NCBI RefSeq assembly: GCF_000524195.1
Contig: NW_020170430.1
Location: 1,799-65,798 of the forward strand
Direction of reading: 5' to 3'
Length of the DNA: 64,000 bases
Source: Echinococcus granulosus
Lineage: Eukaryota > Platyhelminthes > Cestoda > Cyclophyllidea > Taeniidae
In this document: positions 42,701-49,110 of the stretch, piece by piece
Layout: the number at the start of each line of letters is the position of its first letter
How positions within the stretch are numbered: position 1 is the stretch's first letter
Notes under the pieces: model-generated
Database searches by the model: none
What the model saw: the letters and a program-made list of their open reading frames with translations, nothing else
What the model was told of the DNA's origin: nothing
Translations under genes and position numbers: made by a program

Positions 42701-45700
42701 TTGCTGTTGGTGAGACTTGGCATTCAAAATTTCCGGCGTCTTCTCGAGAAACACTTGATATGACCAAATCGTGTTCACCTTTGTCAGCGTTGCCTTGCAT
42801 GGAATACTTGGGCCAATTTCTCAGTTCTCTATCATAACCTGAAGTACAAAAGCAATTTGTCGTCTCTTCTGTTGAGGTAAACCAGAAACCGTGTACCATA
42901 GAAGAGGGTAATAAATATGCACTTACCTCAATTTCTTAAGGTCACACACCAAACCCAAACTCTTGCTAATAGAGTGGAAATTGCACTATAAACGCTTTTT
43001 TAAGAGGGCAACTGTGACGTAGATGAGTATCGGGTAAGAAGTTATGAGTTTAAACATTATGTCTTCACCGTTTGAACTCGAATTTATAACAGGCTGAGGA
43101 GCTCTGTAAAAGGCTGAGTAACGGTGCACCTCGTCTCTATTAGAGATGGAGGGAAGTGATAACTTGCTAGAGCATTTAGCTTCTCTCAAACATGAATGTA
43201 AATCGCACTTCCTTATCAGAGAGGACTATCTCTTCAATAATCGACACATCATCCTTCTTCATTCTAGTTCTGATCTATGTACCAGCGTAATTTCTAAGCT
43301 CAAACCTCACATAACAAATGAGTCTAAACTGGTCGTGATTTTGCAGCATAGCTTACTAAACCCTTACTAAATAGAGAAATATTTCTATCAGACAACATTT
43401 CACAAAACGTGGGGCACATTAATAAAGCTATCATTAACAGAATATTCCTTATTCATTCATGCAGATTGATTAACAGCCCCAAGTATCAAAAATAGTCCTA
43501 ATTCAGACTGCAATTCTTTTGTGAAATAAACATTGAGCCACTTAATTATACTGGATACCGTTGCTATCTTAAAAAATATAAGAGTACAATATTTAGGCCT
43601 TTAATATAAATGTTCTAATAAGCTTTTGTGCTTATAGTTTCCTATTTCTACTACTTCTAGTACAAAATTAATCCTTTGTATATTACCGCATTTTAATTGA
43701 TTGCGAATAGACCTTCTATCTACCGGCTCCACCAATTTATTTAAAAAACGTCTTCCAAGAAAAAGGCCTTATGTTAATTAATTACATGGCCAACACTCTG
43801 GAAGGATCTTCTCATAGTGCCGATTCATCTGATCGTGATTATTGTTCATATGAAAAGACCAATCCTAAAATATTGTTCAGTTTTTTATAAATAAGCCTTA
43901 TTTTTATTTCGTCCGCATCAAATTTTCACAAACTCAAAATATGTGATCTCTTGGCGAAAATGCCGTCAAGTGAATTAGACGCAGGCAGTAGGAAATTCTT
44001 ACATTTTTCACCAGTGGCACACAATTATCCCGAGGGACTCTGTTTGTGTATCGGTAAATATTCTTTTTTTCCAGTTCCAGTCTTCTACTTTTTGTTATTT
44101 GTGCAACAAGAAGGTCATCTGGGAGAACTACACTATCTCACTTTTTCCAGGGTTTTAGGATGGCTTAACAACATTTTGTACATTTTGGTGGGTTAGTATT
44201 CAACAGATAATCCAAACAATAAAATATTTAAAACTTTTGTGCAGGTTGAAGACTCTCTAATTTACACACTAATCTAGACAATACAACAGATTATAGTTAT
44301 GAAGCAAATTAAGGCGATGCGTTTGTGGTACCTGACCATTGCAATTCATTGTAATGGTTTAGCAATCCTTGGTACATCGTGCTCTTTAAAGTTCTTTCCA
44401 AACCAAAATATATCAGTCGCTTTTCACTTTTTTTATGTTTATGAATACCTATATGTGTAACACATCGCATCAATCCATTTTAATGCTGTTCAATGTTTAA
44501 AAAGTCGTCAAATTCATTAATTTAACTAGAAAGAAGTAAACAGTTGGGGTAACTAGATGTTTGCTCTGACAGTGTGGTAATTGTTTGCATTTTTTTCTAT
44601 ATGAACTTCCAATCGGGATAGTTGTGGGAGTCCACCTTTTAGGGAGAATTTGTGTCACATTTGTGAGTGCGTACAGTAGGAGTTTGTCAAACTCATAGTT
44701 CGGTTCCCGCGAAACGACTCGGAATTCTTGAGTTCTAGTTCCAATTCATTAACGCAAATGAAGTGATAGCCCGACGTGAGGGAACTTCGGTTGTCAGGAG
44801 AGCTCAAGTCTCTTTGTCGAGTTTTTTACTCGCATTGTAAAATGTCAGCAATAACCTAATTTTCAACAATAAAGATAAAATTTGTGACTTCCATTTACCC
44901 TAACGTCTTCAAATATTTGGGAAATTTGGAATTTAAACTGTACAGCCATATTTAAAGGCACAATGTTTACTTATTTGTAGTAAGAATTTGTTTTCAGAAG
45001 TAAATTCGCGCATCTAATAGTTGAAGGATGATCATGCAAATTTAAGTACTCAGTCAAATCTTATTTTTCTTTTTCGTTGATTCGCCATGCAATATTAGGT
45101 GCCAAGAAGCATAGTCACCCTAATGCCACCTATGCGGCAAAGTCGGATTTGCGCCATTCAGACATTTTACAAAAGGTACCAATAAAATCGTTAAAAAGTA
45201 TTCATTTTTCTCCTGATATTGCGGTGTGTCTTTCATGCACTTAATTAGCCCTACCATTCTCCCATGTTACTCATTTAAAGTGATAAAGTTGCCATCCCAA
45301 TAAACAAATGAGCTTGTCTACAATCGGTACGCCTTAGTTTACAGAGCGTTAATAACAAAGTCACTTTTTGAAGATAGGCCACGAGGGAGGTTCTTGTTCG
45401 CTTACGAAAGATCTAAATTTGTTGTCTGAATTTCCTTAGAGGTAATTAATAAGAAATTCTGCAATGAGCATACACTACCGCTGTGGCCAGTACACCAAGC
45501 GTGAAGTTATCTTTTTTTCTGTTAGCCATATTCAGTATAAGTACTGTCAACAAAAATTATTTTTTACGGATCATGCACATTTATTTTACAACAGCTTGTA
45601 ACGTCTTTTAAAAAACTAATAATAGAAATTTGAATAACATTAACTGTCATCGCAGCACAACCTTCTTAAAACTCGCTTTCTAAGCATCAGTCACCATAAA

Positions 45701-47192
45701 GTGATACGCCCACGCCAACCACTCACGTCAAAATTCTAGCTTACCTACATTCCATTAATAAATGCTCCAGGAGCGATTAAAACCGAGTGTCGTCAGATTT
45801 GCACATATGCTCATCCAATTTCGGTAAATTAAATGGAAGTTCAATATTACTAACTTTACAATAAGTATACTTGGAAAAATGAGAGCACATTAAAACCTCA
45901 GATTACTGCTTGCTCTGGAACTCAAGAGTCAGTCACAAAATATACCTGATTTAAAAAAGTGACACTTTAAGAAGGAGTTATTCAAATCGGGAAAATCGAG
46001 CATTGATAAAAATAATAATTTGAAACATATGTAGAGCCGAAAGAATAAGACTAAAGGAATTTCGCTTAAGTACTGCAATTATTCTCGCTGTAATGCCGCG
46101 ATCATAATGTTTATTACTGGTCTGCAAACATACACGAAGTTCAAAATAGCAAATTCCTTATGGTGTTAGCTGATTTCTCCTTAAAAGGAAAAACATGTAT
46201 TACTGAGTGTGTCATAATTGAGAAGCGTGCAAAACTGAGAATTGGAGGCAAATTACCTTATACGAGTCAGCCAAAAGACAACTATTTTAAGTGATGCATT
46301 TTCTCAGTCTTAATTAAAACTATGGTTGTTAATAGACTCTACATTCACCCGACTTGATAGCTCCTTTTGCATTATATTTTAATGCAGAAAATATCTGCAG
46401 TCTGTGGGATAAGATCTGGCGGTGAGCAAATTCAACTTTAAACTTTTTAGATGCTTGCCAAAGCTTATGTCTATCGCTTGTTTTAATGGAGAGGATACTG
46501 GTTAGGTTCATCCTTATCATCAGTTATGTCAAAATGGTGGAAAACCCTTCTTTTCTTTGTATATTTCTAGCCGTTTCCCTCTTGTTTTTCTCTGTGGGTC
46601 ATAGTTTTATTCTCATAACAAAGTAAAAGAATGGAACATTTTCCCTAAGTAAACACCTTATCGTGTTCCGTCTACCAGAAATTAGTTCTGATCATAAATA
46701 AAATCGTTTACAATTTCCAGTGTAAATATTCACGCGAAGGTTCTGAAAGTTTAAAAAAGTTAATTTGAATCTTAATCTGATTTAAAATGCACTCTCATAG
46801 GGATCACAGGACCTTACTGCATTAGGTAAAAGCTGATGAAGCAAGCGTGTGTGATACATACCGAGAAGCGTGTTGTGAGCTCGCCACTGTGCCTTTCCAC
46901 TCTGCCAGGATACCCGACACCGCATGCGCACGGGTGAGCCCTCCAGCACCTCATATTGATCTGCGGGTAGTTCGGAGAAGCACTGGCGTTGAAGCCGCTC
47001 ATCAACGGGGGAACAGACAGAGGATTGAAAGGACTCGAATGCTGTTACCACCTCCCCCGAGTCCGGTGCAAATATTAAACTCCGTAGACTCTCTACATCA
47101 TCGACGTTAGAGCCGGAGACCCCAGTAGAATTGCAGAAAGCGAAAATAAGTAGTAGAAAAAGTGAGAAAAATGTCAATTCTAACATGCGCAT
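364..47192 (-). CDS. Nephrin/Sns/Hibris-like cell-adhesion receptor, 23 coding exons (whole gene span)
   Basis: Exons were joined by GT...AG sites and compatible phases: 47192-46862, 42838-42659, 41397-40978, 36794-36408, 32768-32325, 29955-29830, 28799-28670, 28243-27900, 25845-25561, 22603-22352, 18963-18710, 18456-18279, 17237-16933, 15589-15431, 13188-13095, 10775-10677, 7889-7617, 5024-4883, 4721-4670, 3508 (or 3519)-3377, 3173-2501, 974-877 and 714-364. The sum is 5,709 nt, about 1,902 residues. Order: signal peptide (about 1-25), nine Ig-like domains (about 72-1225), one FN3 (about 1226-1329), stalk, membrane helix (about 1377-1402), cytoplasmic tail. Nine (or eight) Ig plus one membrane-proximal FN3 is diagnostic of nephrin, Sns and Hibris; Kirre/Neph proteins have five Ig and no FN3. 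Family members act at the plasma membrane as heterophilic receptors for Neph/Kirre proteins. Human nephrin is about 1,240 residues, so this one is long, mainly through its tail and Ig loops. Orthology to a named gene is inferred from architecture. Confidence 0.85.
715..876 (-). other. Intron 22 (162 nt)
   Basis: Short intron between exons 22 and 23, GTAAGT...TGCAG, phase 0. Nothing else seen in it. Confidence 0.75.
877..974 (-). CDS. Nephrin-like exon 22: short cytoplasmic exon
   Basis: Acceptor TTTTCTTATACAG and donor GAC|GTAAGT are both strong. The 98 nt start in phase 1, matching the exon 21 donor, and end in phase 0, matching exon 23. Reads FGQVARRNSSFATPDRAY; basic ARRNSS is a plausible kinase site and Tyr lies in RAYAIEN. 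Residues 1754-1786. Confidence 0.78.
975..2500 (-). other. Intron 21, potentially retained
   Basis: A+T-rich, no repeats or conserved frame. Its first 38 nt extend the exon 21 frame by 12 residues to a TAG, so retention or a failed splice would end the protein there. The ORFs at 1723-2195 lack splice or domain support. Confidence 0.65.
2501..3173 (-). CDS. Nephrin-like exon 21: large low-complexity cytoplasmic exon
   Basis: Acceptor ACTTCAG, phase 0, giving FGQCSPQMPAEY. About 224 residues: an AQQQQHHR run, Ser/Arg-rich SRSSSPLHSSRSHG, LQPPTTPSS, a run of eight alanines (GAAAAAAAALYGG), Gly/Ser-rich sequence and SSPRMITSFYSPPRP. Donor A|GTGCGT at 2500, phase 1. If the donor is not used, translation continues 12 residues to a stop at 2463. 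The antisense ORF from 2588 is a shadow. Confidence 0.82.
3377..3519 (-). CDS. Nephrin-like exon 20: cytoplasmic segment
   Basis: The frame reads KCGVMDGYPTTDCYPDRF and later DSLSQYQFEH before donor CAT|GTAGGT, phase 0. Two acceptors are possible: TGCTCACAG (exon from 3519, phase 1) is stronger but needs an extra exon after exon 19; GTTAAG (exon from 3508, phase 0) joins exon 19 directly. Tyrosines in DGYP, DCYP and SQYQ are potential phosphorylation sites. Residues about 1486-1529. Confidence 0.7.
3520..4669 (-). other. Intron 19, with a possible 13-nt microexon
   Basis: Mostly featureless A+T-rich DNA. A strong acceptor (CTGCCTTTCAG at about 4020-4010) is followed 13 nt later by GTGCGT; the enclosed 4009-3997 has the length needed to join exon 19 (phase 0) to the stronger exon 20 acceptor (phase 1). 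Confidence 0.4.
4670..4721 (-). CDS. Nephrin-like exon 19: short cytoplasmic exon
   Basis: Acceptor GACATTTTAG, phase 2, and donor GAG|GTAGGG, phase 0, enclose 52 nt reading SAKQVDISMGLKVRSPLE. The phase fits exon 18 and the sequence is stop-free, but no domain supports it. An internal AAG|GTGCGT could serve as an alternative donor in the same phase. Confidence 0.5.
4883..5024 (-). CDS. Nephrin-like exon 18: juxtamembrane cytoplasmic segment
   Basis: Acceptor TCCTTAACCTAG, phase 1 as required by exon 17, reading KAHWIAQNGRRELKREQFY and later TTSDRPLLRSDS. Other frames are closed by stops. The donor GCAG|GTAGGA leaves phase 2. Assignment rests on phase match, position and an open frame; this tail region is poorly conserved in the family. 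Residues 1421-1467. Confidence 0.65.
5025..7616 (-). other. Intron 17
   Basis: 2.6 kb of A+T-rich sequence. ORFs at 5395-5676 (+) and 5846-6253 (-) show no domain, signal peptide or splice context and are taken as chance. No repeat seen. Confidence 0.65.
7617..7889 (-). CDS. Nephrin-like exon 17: stalk, transmembrane helix, basic stop-transfer
   Basis: Acceptor AGCTGTTTCAG, phase 1. An extracellular stalk with six consecutive Gly and Ser/Gly-rich sequence precedes a helix of about 25 residues (SMIITIAICFGCLIFLTNLI and onward). LHRRHQRK follows as a cytoplasmic basic anchor. Type I topology agrees with the signal peptide. Donor A|GTAGGT, phase 1; residues 1330-1420. Confidence 0.88.
7890..10676 (-). 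other. Intron 16
   Basis: 2.8 kb of A+T-rich sequence between the FN3 and transmembrane exons. A slightly G+C-richer patch at about 8740-9120 carries no open frame. Nothing else seen. Confidence 0.65.
10677..10775 (-). CDS. Nephrin-like exon 16: end of FN3
   Basis: Acceptor TCTGTTTAG, phase 1. Encodes LLKSTKYRIYVAAKNPL, the FN3 E-F motif (L-x-x-x-T-x-Y-x-I-x-V-x-A-x-N), then the G strand. Donor G|GTGAGT, phase 1. 99 nt; residues 1297-1329. Confidence 0.83.
10776..13094 (-). other. Intron 15
   Basis: 2.3 kb. A splice-like interval on the minus strand near 12843-12902 (TTTTACAG...GTAAGT, 18 codons, phase 0 to 0) was tested and left out because its phases do not fit exons 15 and 16. A G+C-richer patch lies at about 11570-11760. 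Confidence 0.6.
13095..13188 (-). CDS. Nephrin-like exon 15: middle of FN3
   Basis: Acceptor TTTTTTACCTTCAAG, phase 0. The 94 nt read VKWAPDDTPDAV then VKEDFMSEVIKHTIE, the C-C'-E strands of FN3. Donor A|GTGAGT, phase 1, so the junction codon becomes Asn and the E strand runs into exon 16 as HTIENLLKSTKY, an FN3 hallmark. Too short for an ORF caller; found by phase and domain continuity. Residues 1266-1296. Confidence 0.78.
13189..15430 (-). other. Intron 14
   Basis: 2.2 kb of A+T-rich sequence interrupting the FN3 domain. The minus ORF at 14353-14592 has no FN3-like sequence or matching splice sites. No repeat seen. Confidence 0.65.
15431..15589 (-). CDS. Nephrin-like exon 14: end of Ig9 and start of FN3
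   Basis: Acceptor GAGCTACAG, phase 0, giving AKNSMG directly after YYCQ, the usual F-G turn. The FN3 domain then opens with PGNPVLI, SSSLTVGWQQ and NGGPPQTFI: Pro at the start, B-strand core Trp, then the GG loop, as in the nephrin FN3. Donor ATT|GTAAGC, phase 0; residues 1213-1265. Confidence 0.86.
15590..16932 (-). other. Intron 13
   Basis: 1.3 kb between Ig9 exon 13 and the Ig9/FN3 exon. Rich in ATTT/AAAT near 15880-15930; nothing recognisable otherwise. Confidence 0.7.
16933..17237 (-). CDS. Nephrin-like exon 13: most of Ig9
   Basis: Acceptor TGGCGCTAG, phase 1, giving FAPRVLELVRW as linker. Ig9: SVVCVIAAEPAPTVTWF, then ALLTIEFVRQVDFGSYYCQ, with canonical Cys, Trp and Tyr-x-Cys. Donor CAG|GTACAT after the F-strand Cys-Gln, phase 0; residues 1111-1212. 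Confidence 0.86.
17238..18278 (-). other. Intron 12
   Basis: 1.0 kb of A+T-rich sequence with no open frame of note. Nothing seen in it. Confidence 0.7.
18279..18456 (-). CDS. Nephrin-like exon 12: end of Ig8
   Basis: Acceptor TATGTGCTTCAG, phase 0. Contains IKYYVKCFTPEPY, then STLHIRDVDPSDVGRYECF, a textbook E-F hairpin. Cys in VKCF and Cys in exon 11 (GLRCNQ) are additional to the canonical pair. Donor GTAAGT, phase 1; residues 1052-1110. Confidence 0.86.
18710..18963 (-). CDS. Nephrin-like exon 11: first part of Ig8
   Basis: Acceptor TTGGCTGCAG, phase 1, continuing NVT into HAPRLVGEP. Ig8 B strand AELVCRVKANPPP and core Trp in VYWRRVI. It ends ...AGLRCNQ before donor GTGAGT, in phase 0, one of the few phase 0 junctions in the ectodomain. 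Residues 966-1051. Confidence 0.84.
18964..22351 (-). other. Intron 10
   Basis: 3.4 kb of A+T-rich sequence. The minus ORF at 20801-21016 has no domain or splice support. Nothing else seen. Confidence 0.65.
22352..22603 (-). CDS. Nephrin-like exon 10: Ig7 lacking both canonical cysteines
   Basis: Acceptor GTCCATAG, phase 1; donor GTAAGT, phase 1; residues 883-966. The Ig fold is visible from core Trp (TSAKWFHGKF), the E strand (ARLQLSRVGVEHMGSY) and the G strand (DLVFFLNVT). The B-strand cysteine position is Leu (SLNLDLAP) and the F-strand position is Ile (GSYKII). Both replacements are hydrophobic, as in Ig domains that fold without a disulfide. Confidence 0.83.
22604..25560 (-). other. Intron 9 with a short CA microsatellite
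   Basis: 3.0 kb of A+T-rich sequence. A run of about six AC units lies at 24107-24119. ORFs at 23369-23640 on both strands are unsupported. Confidence 0.65.
25561..25845 (-). CDS. Nephrin-like exon 9: end of Ig6 and start of Ig7
   Basis: Acceptor TGAGTAG, phase 1. The exon completes Ig6 with QSRVECSTLG (F strand) and ITLNVLFKPNF (G strand and linker), residues 788-882. It ends in YITVEG, the A' strand of Ig7, before donor GTCAGT, phase 1. Confidence 0.82.
25846..27899 (-). other. Intron 8
   Basis: 2.1 kb of A+T-rich sequence inside the Ig6 domain. Plus ORFs at 26556-26816 and 27240-27422 have no features that suggest coding. Confidence 0.65.
27900..28243 (-). CDS. Nephrin-like exon 8: end of Ig5 and first part of Ig6
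   Basis: The acceptor TATCCAAG supplies the last base of Lys and then Cys (FKCVSSNP), the F-strand cysteine of Ig5. After linker NPAGEPPKLVTV, Ig6 starts: LTLMCTAGPANP, core Trp in LQWRQIVC. Extra cysteines occur in QIVCDD and KPPCSI. Residues 673-787. Donor GTAGGT, phase 1. Confidence 0.83.
28244..28669 (-). other. Intron 7 with a poly-C tract beside its donor
   Basis: 0.43 kb within Ig5. Fourteen consecutive C on the transcribed strand (28653-28640) begin 17 nt after the 5' splice site. Otherwise featureless. Confidence 0.75.
28640..28653. repeat. Homopolymer G14/C14
   Basis: Fourteen uninterrupted G on the plus strand, in intron 7 of the nephrin-like gene. Such runs are length-variable and error-prone in assemblies. 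Confidence 0.9.
28670..28799 (-). CDS. Nephrin-like exon 7: middle of Ig5
   Basis: Acceptor CTCTTCTAG and donor GTAAGT enclose 130 nt open in the frame set by exon 6. It encodes the C'-E strands of Ig5 (TYENPEYTPIYLI, then NLDIQLTGDDHLSSF); residues 630-672. It ends in phase 2, matching exon 8. A 14-base C run starts 17 nt into the following intron. Confidence 0.75.
28800..29829 (-). other. Intron 6
   Basis: 1.0 kb inside Ig5. The plus ORF at 28816-29079 and its antisense were checked for an Ig strand and rejected. Confidence 0.65.
29830..29955 (-). CDS. Nephrin-like exon 6: first half of Ig5
   Basis: Acceptor GGCTTTTAG, phase 1. Reads APQRPSIRV, then LKLRCEAVDG and core Trp in KISWLK; residues 588-629. 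It is too short to be a whole domain and ends in phase 1 before GTGAGC. The plus-strand ORF over this stretch is only its shadow. Confidence 0.82.
29956..32324 (-). other. Intron 5 with a pyrimidine-rich tract
   Basis: 2.4 kb. Plus strand 30597-30692 is nearly pure C/T, hence purine-rich in the transcript. The overlapping plus ORFs (30573-31215) are compositional. No other structure seen. Confidence 0.65.
32325..32768 (-). CDS. Nephrin-like exon 5: complete Ig4
   Basis: Acceptor GGATTTTTAG, phase 1. Residues 440-587. After a 40-residue linker come B-strand IFSCSTT, core Trp in IKWFGA and F-strand GALQCRGY, then NIVDQVVLKPY as the G strand. The donor must be G|GTTCGT to keep phase 1 and give the linker into exon 6; this is a weak consensus match, so the last codons are less certain than the domain. 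Confidence 0.8.
32769..36407 (-). other. Intron 4 containing a G+C-richer block
   Basis: 3.6 kb. About 34300-36250 is clearly richer in G+C than the other introns, with GGA repeats at 34514-34530 and several short ORFs on both strands without domains. It could be a decayed mobile element or a regulatory block; no terminal repeats or transposase/RT motifs were identified. Confidence 0.45.
36408..36794 (-). CDS. Nephrin-like exon 4: complete Ig3
   Basis: Acceptor ATGTTTTAG, phase 1, giving PPGAPVIL after the exon 3 junction. Residues 311-439. Ig3 shows VNLMCQSKPPG, core Trp pair LIWRW, and NGLSIVCVTRH as F strand. A Ser/Thr-rich loop (SSASSSLSSTVTELN) extends the C'-E region. Donor GTAAGT leaves T as the first base of the split codon (phase 1). 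Confidence 0.87.
36795..40977 (-). other. Intron 3
   Basis: 4.2 kb, the longest intron, A+T-rich throughout. No repeats or plausible exons seen. Confidence 0.65.
40978..41397 (-). CDS. Nephrin-like exon 3: complete Ig2
   Basis: Starts after CTTTTCAG in phase 1, giving the typical Pro-rich Ig linker (VVPSRPIIMAPPGEP), residues 171-310. Ig2 has B-strand LRLICQA, core Trp in FEWFHNG, and F-strand GDRLTCLVTN. A Gly-rich insert (YVGGGGND) lies between strands. It ends VTVQ before donor GTGAGT, phase 1. One domain per exon, flanked by phase 1 introns, is the classic shuffling-compatible Ig exon. Confidence 0.87.
41398..42658 (-). other. Intron 2 with an A+T inverted repeat
   Basis: 1.3 kb. An imperfect palindrome built of TTTGAA/TTCAAA and AATTGAA units lies at about 42439-42478. 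ORFs at 42140-42541 look random. Confidence 0.6.
42659..42838 (-). CDS. Nephrin-like exon 2: second half of Ig1
   Basis: The acceptor TTCAG joins in phase 1 to exon 1. The exon completes Ig1 with the F-strand motif DAGNFECQV, giving the canonical Cys-Trp-DxGxFxC set across the intron. It covers residues 111-170 and ends ...TCT GTA CTT G before donor GTATGT, the same phase and motif as exon 1. Confidence 0.85.
42839..46861 (-). other. Intron 1
   Basis: 4.0 kb first intron splitting Ig1. A+T-rich; the ORFs at 43146-44196 and 46329-46520 lack support. First introns often hold enhancers, but I see no specific site. Confidence 0.65.
46862..47192 (-). CDS. Nephrin-like exon 1: signal peptide and first half of Ig1
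   Basis: The start is ATG at 47192; a second in-frame ATG follows two codons later. Residues 6-25 form a hydrophobic signal peptide (TFFSLFLLLIFAFC core). Residues 26-75 are a non-Ig N-terminal extension with Cys60 and Cys71. Ig1 begins near residue 76 with B-strand Cys92 and core Trp103. The exon ends ...CTT CTC G before donor GTATGT (phase 1). Translation beyond the donor loses domain character. Confidence 0.85.
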
Positions 47193-47640
47193 ATTGCAAA
47201 GAGGTTAGGTGAGAAGCAGAGAATATAAAAGAGAATCCACTAAGAGCAGCTACTGTAGTTTTGTAAAGGGGTATTTCTCAGGATTCCCACATCACGACGA
47301 CCCTGCATTACAGTTTGTCGCATTGAACGCTAACTAATTAGGAGTTGAGAGTGAAATCCGCTGGGGTGGGGATGAGTTGGGACGGGACAGGACGGGACGA
47401 GTGGAGTACGAATGCGTTCGTGTATGCGCCACCGCAGGCAAACGCAACTGTCACGCGTGTAGCAGATTGGCGAGGGCGTGAGCAAAAGTCGTGCGTATGT
47501 TTGCCCTGGCCGAACGAATGAGGTCATCAAAAGATAGGTCGGTTTATTACTTCTCAAGACAGAACAAACGCCATCATGCTGCCTACCTGCCTAAAATGCC
47601 CCTCTCCACCCCTCCTAATGATGTTGTGACATCTTGGATG
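47193..47640 (-). promoter_or_regulatory. Putative promoter / 5' UTR of the nephrin-like gene
   Basis: The 450 bp before the ATG are richer in G+C than the flanks. The plus strand has GGGGTGGGG at about 47363-47371 (a CACCC/Sp1-KLF-type box on the gene strand) and tandem GGGAC units at about 47379-47399. A pyrimidine-rich stretch (CTTCTCACCTAACCTCTTT) lies just before the ATG. Start of transcription is unknown. Confidence 0.4.
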
Positions 47641-48760
47641 ACCGGGAGTAAACATGGCTAATGAGTTAAAACCATAACACCATTCAGTCGCAAATTACGT
47701 ATTTGTAATTCAAATATGCTCTCATATTAGCAGAAATCCTGCTTAGATAACTTTTGTGTTAGATGCAAATGCGAAAGTTGTTCGTGTAGGCGCATGGTAT
47801 ACAGTTTTCTAAACGCTTGTGATTAAACATGCTTTTGGGGAAACCGATGATATCGTCACTTTTTCTAAGCTTTTAAGGTGCCCTAGCAACCAGTATCTGG
47901 GAGGCACTTAAGCTAGTAATTGGATTCATACATCACCATTTTTGGAAAAAGAAACTGGAAAAATTATGCCTATAAATATAGTATCACACAACTTGAGTAC
48001 GAATATGGAGGCTTTACTGGTGATTTGCACATTTATTACTAACTTTCACTTGTCAGAGACAAAATAAATCACTGAAAGTGAATTATGACATCTAGTATAT
48101 CAAATTAAATCAACCTACTTCTTCGAGTTCCTATCGGAACCACCTCTTTAACGATTCTTTGCTCGACAAAGAATTATGCTCCTATCATTTTACGGAACTG
48201 GCTGCGTTGCTCAAATATATGATGGCATTAATTTGACCATATAACGGTAATAATAGTTATTATGCAGAAATGTATATTCTTTCAAAGTCACTGTGTTATA
48301 CTGGGAGTATTGAAGAACACATGCTCAGAAAGGAAATTTCTTATCCATTGTAGCGGTGGAAGAAGCTCAAAATTTTGATTCCTAGGCATTGAGGAATGCA
48401 TGCATTTTAAAACATGCTTGCGCCATTTTATCGTTCCAGAAAATCTTTGTTTTATCGAGAAGGAGCCGCTATATATTTCAACTCGATAACTAACACTTGG
48501 TTGGTTTAAAGCTATGTTTTTTGAGTTCGGATTCGTTTCATTTCTCAAAATTATACTTCGGAGGTGAGACGGGGACTTTTTAACAATCCATGCTAATAAG
48601 TACAGATTATATTTGGTCACCTATTTAAACAGTAAGCAGAGCCTGTATAATTTTGGCCCAAAAGTAGATACAAATAAAATAAAAATGATGTAATTGCTAT
48701 TAGTGTACCATGGGATGACCAAATAATCTATTTATATTTCACCATCGCGCACCATCTGAA
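47641..48760. other. Intergenic, A+T-rich
   Basis: Between the nephrin-like promoter and the G+C island. The minus ORF at 48288-48620 has no recognisable domain and looks like chance. Nothing else seen. Confidence 0.6.
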
Positions 48761-48769
48761 AACCACCTG

Positions 48770-49110
48770 TCTTGGAAATCAGGCCCGGCCATAGTTGTGG
48801 AAGCAAAAGCGGTAACAGTAGTGTTGCGCGACCCAACACTAGCAACTGAACAGCTGTTTAGGAAAACCGGAGAAAACTGCGAAACATGGACAGACTGACA
48901 TTATCGCTGCCAACGATTCATGAGTGCCCCGCGCAATCGCGGACATTTTTCAAAGAATCCGATGAAGACCTCTCCCAGCAGTTGTTAGTGCCCGTTGCCC
49001 ACCTTGCATCTACCGAACCGGCTTTTTGCCCCTAAATCGGCGACTAAAACAATAAGCCGGCTTGACAGTGCAGTCCAAGTTAATCTTTCTCCCCCGTATG
49101 GTAGCAGCAC
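48770..49110. other. G+C-rich hairpin-dense island
   Basis: A sharp G+C rise in A+T-rich surroundings. Perfect inverted repeats: TAGTGTTG/CAACACTA (48819-48826 and 48834-48841), CCGCG/CGCGG (48929-48933 and 48938-48942) and CCGGCTT/AAGCCGG (49018-49024 and 49054-49060). It could be a promoter for the downstream plus-strand ORF, a structured RNA or a mobile-element remnant. Confidence 0.4.
48886..49035 (+). CDS. Possible small ORF, 49 residues
   Basis: ATG in a good context (GAAACATGG) opens 49 codons starting MDRLTLSLPTIHECP and ending with TAA. It lies wholly in the G+C island and has balanced, non-repetitive residues including an acidic KESDEDL. No domain recognised. It may be a 5' exon, a uORF or a chance frame; I found no splice path to the ORF at 49649. 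Confidence 0.25.
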   Translation: MDRLTLSLPTIHECPAQSRTFFKESDEDLSQQLLVPVAHLASTEPAFCP

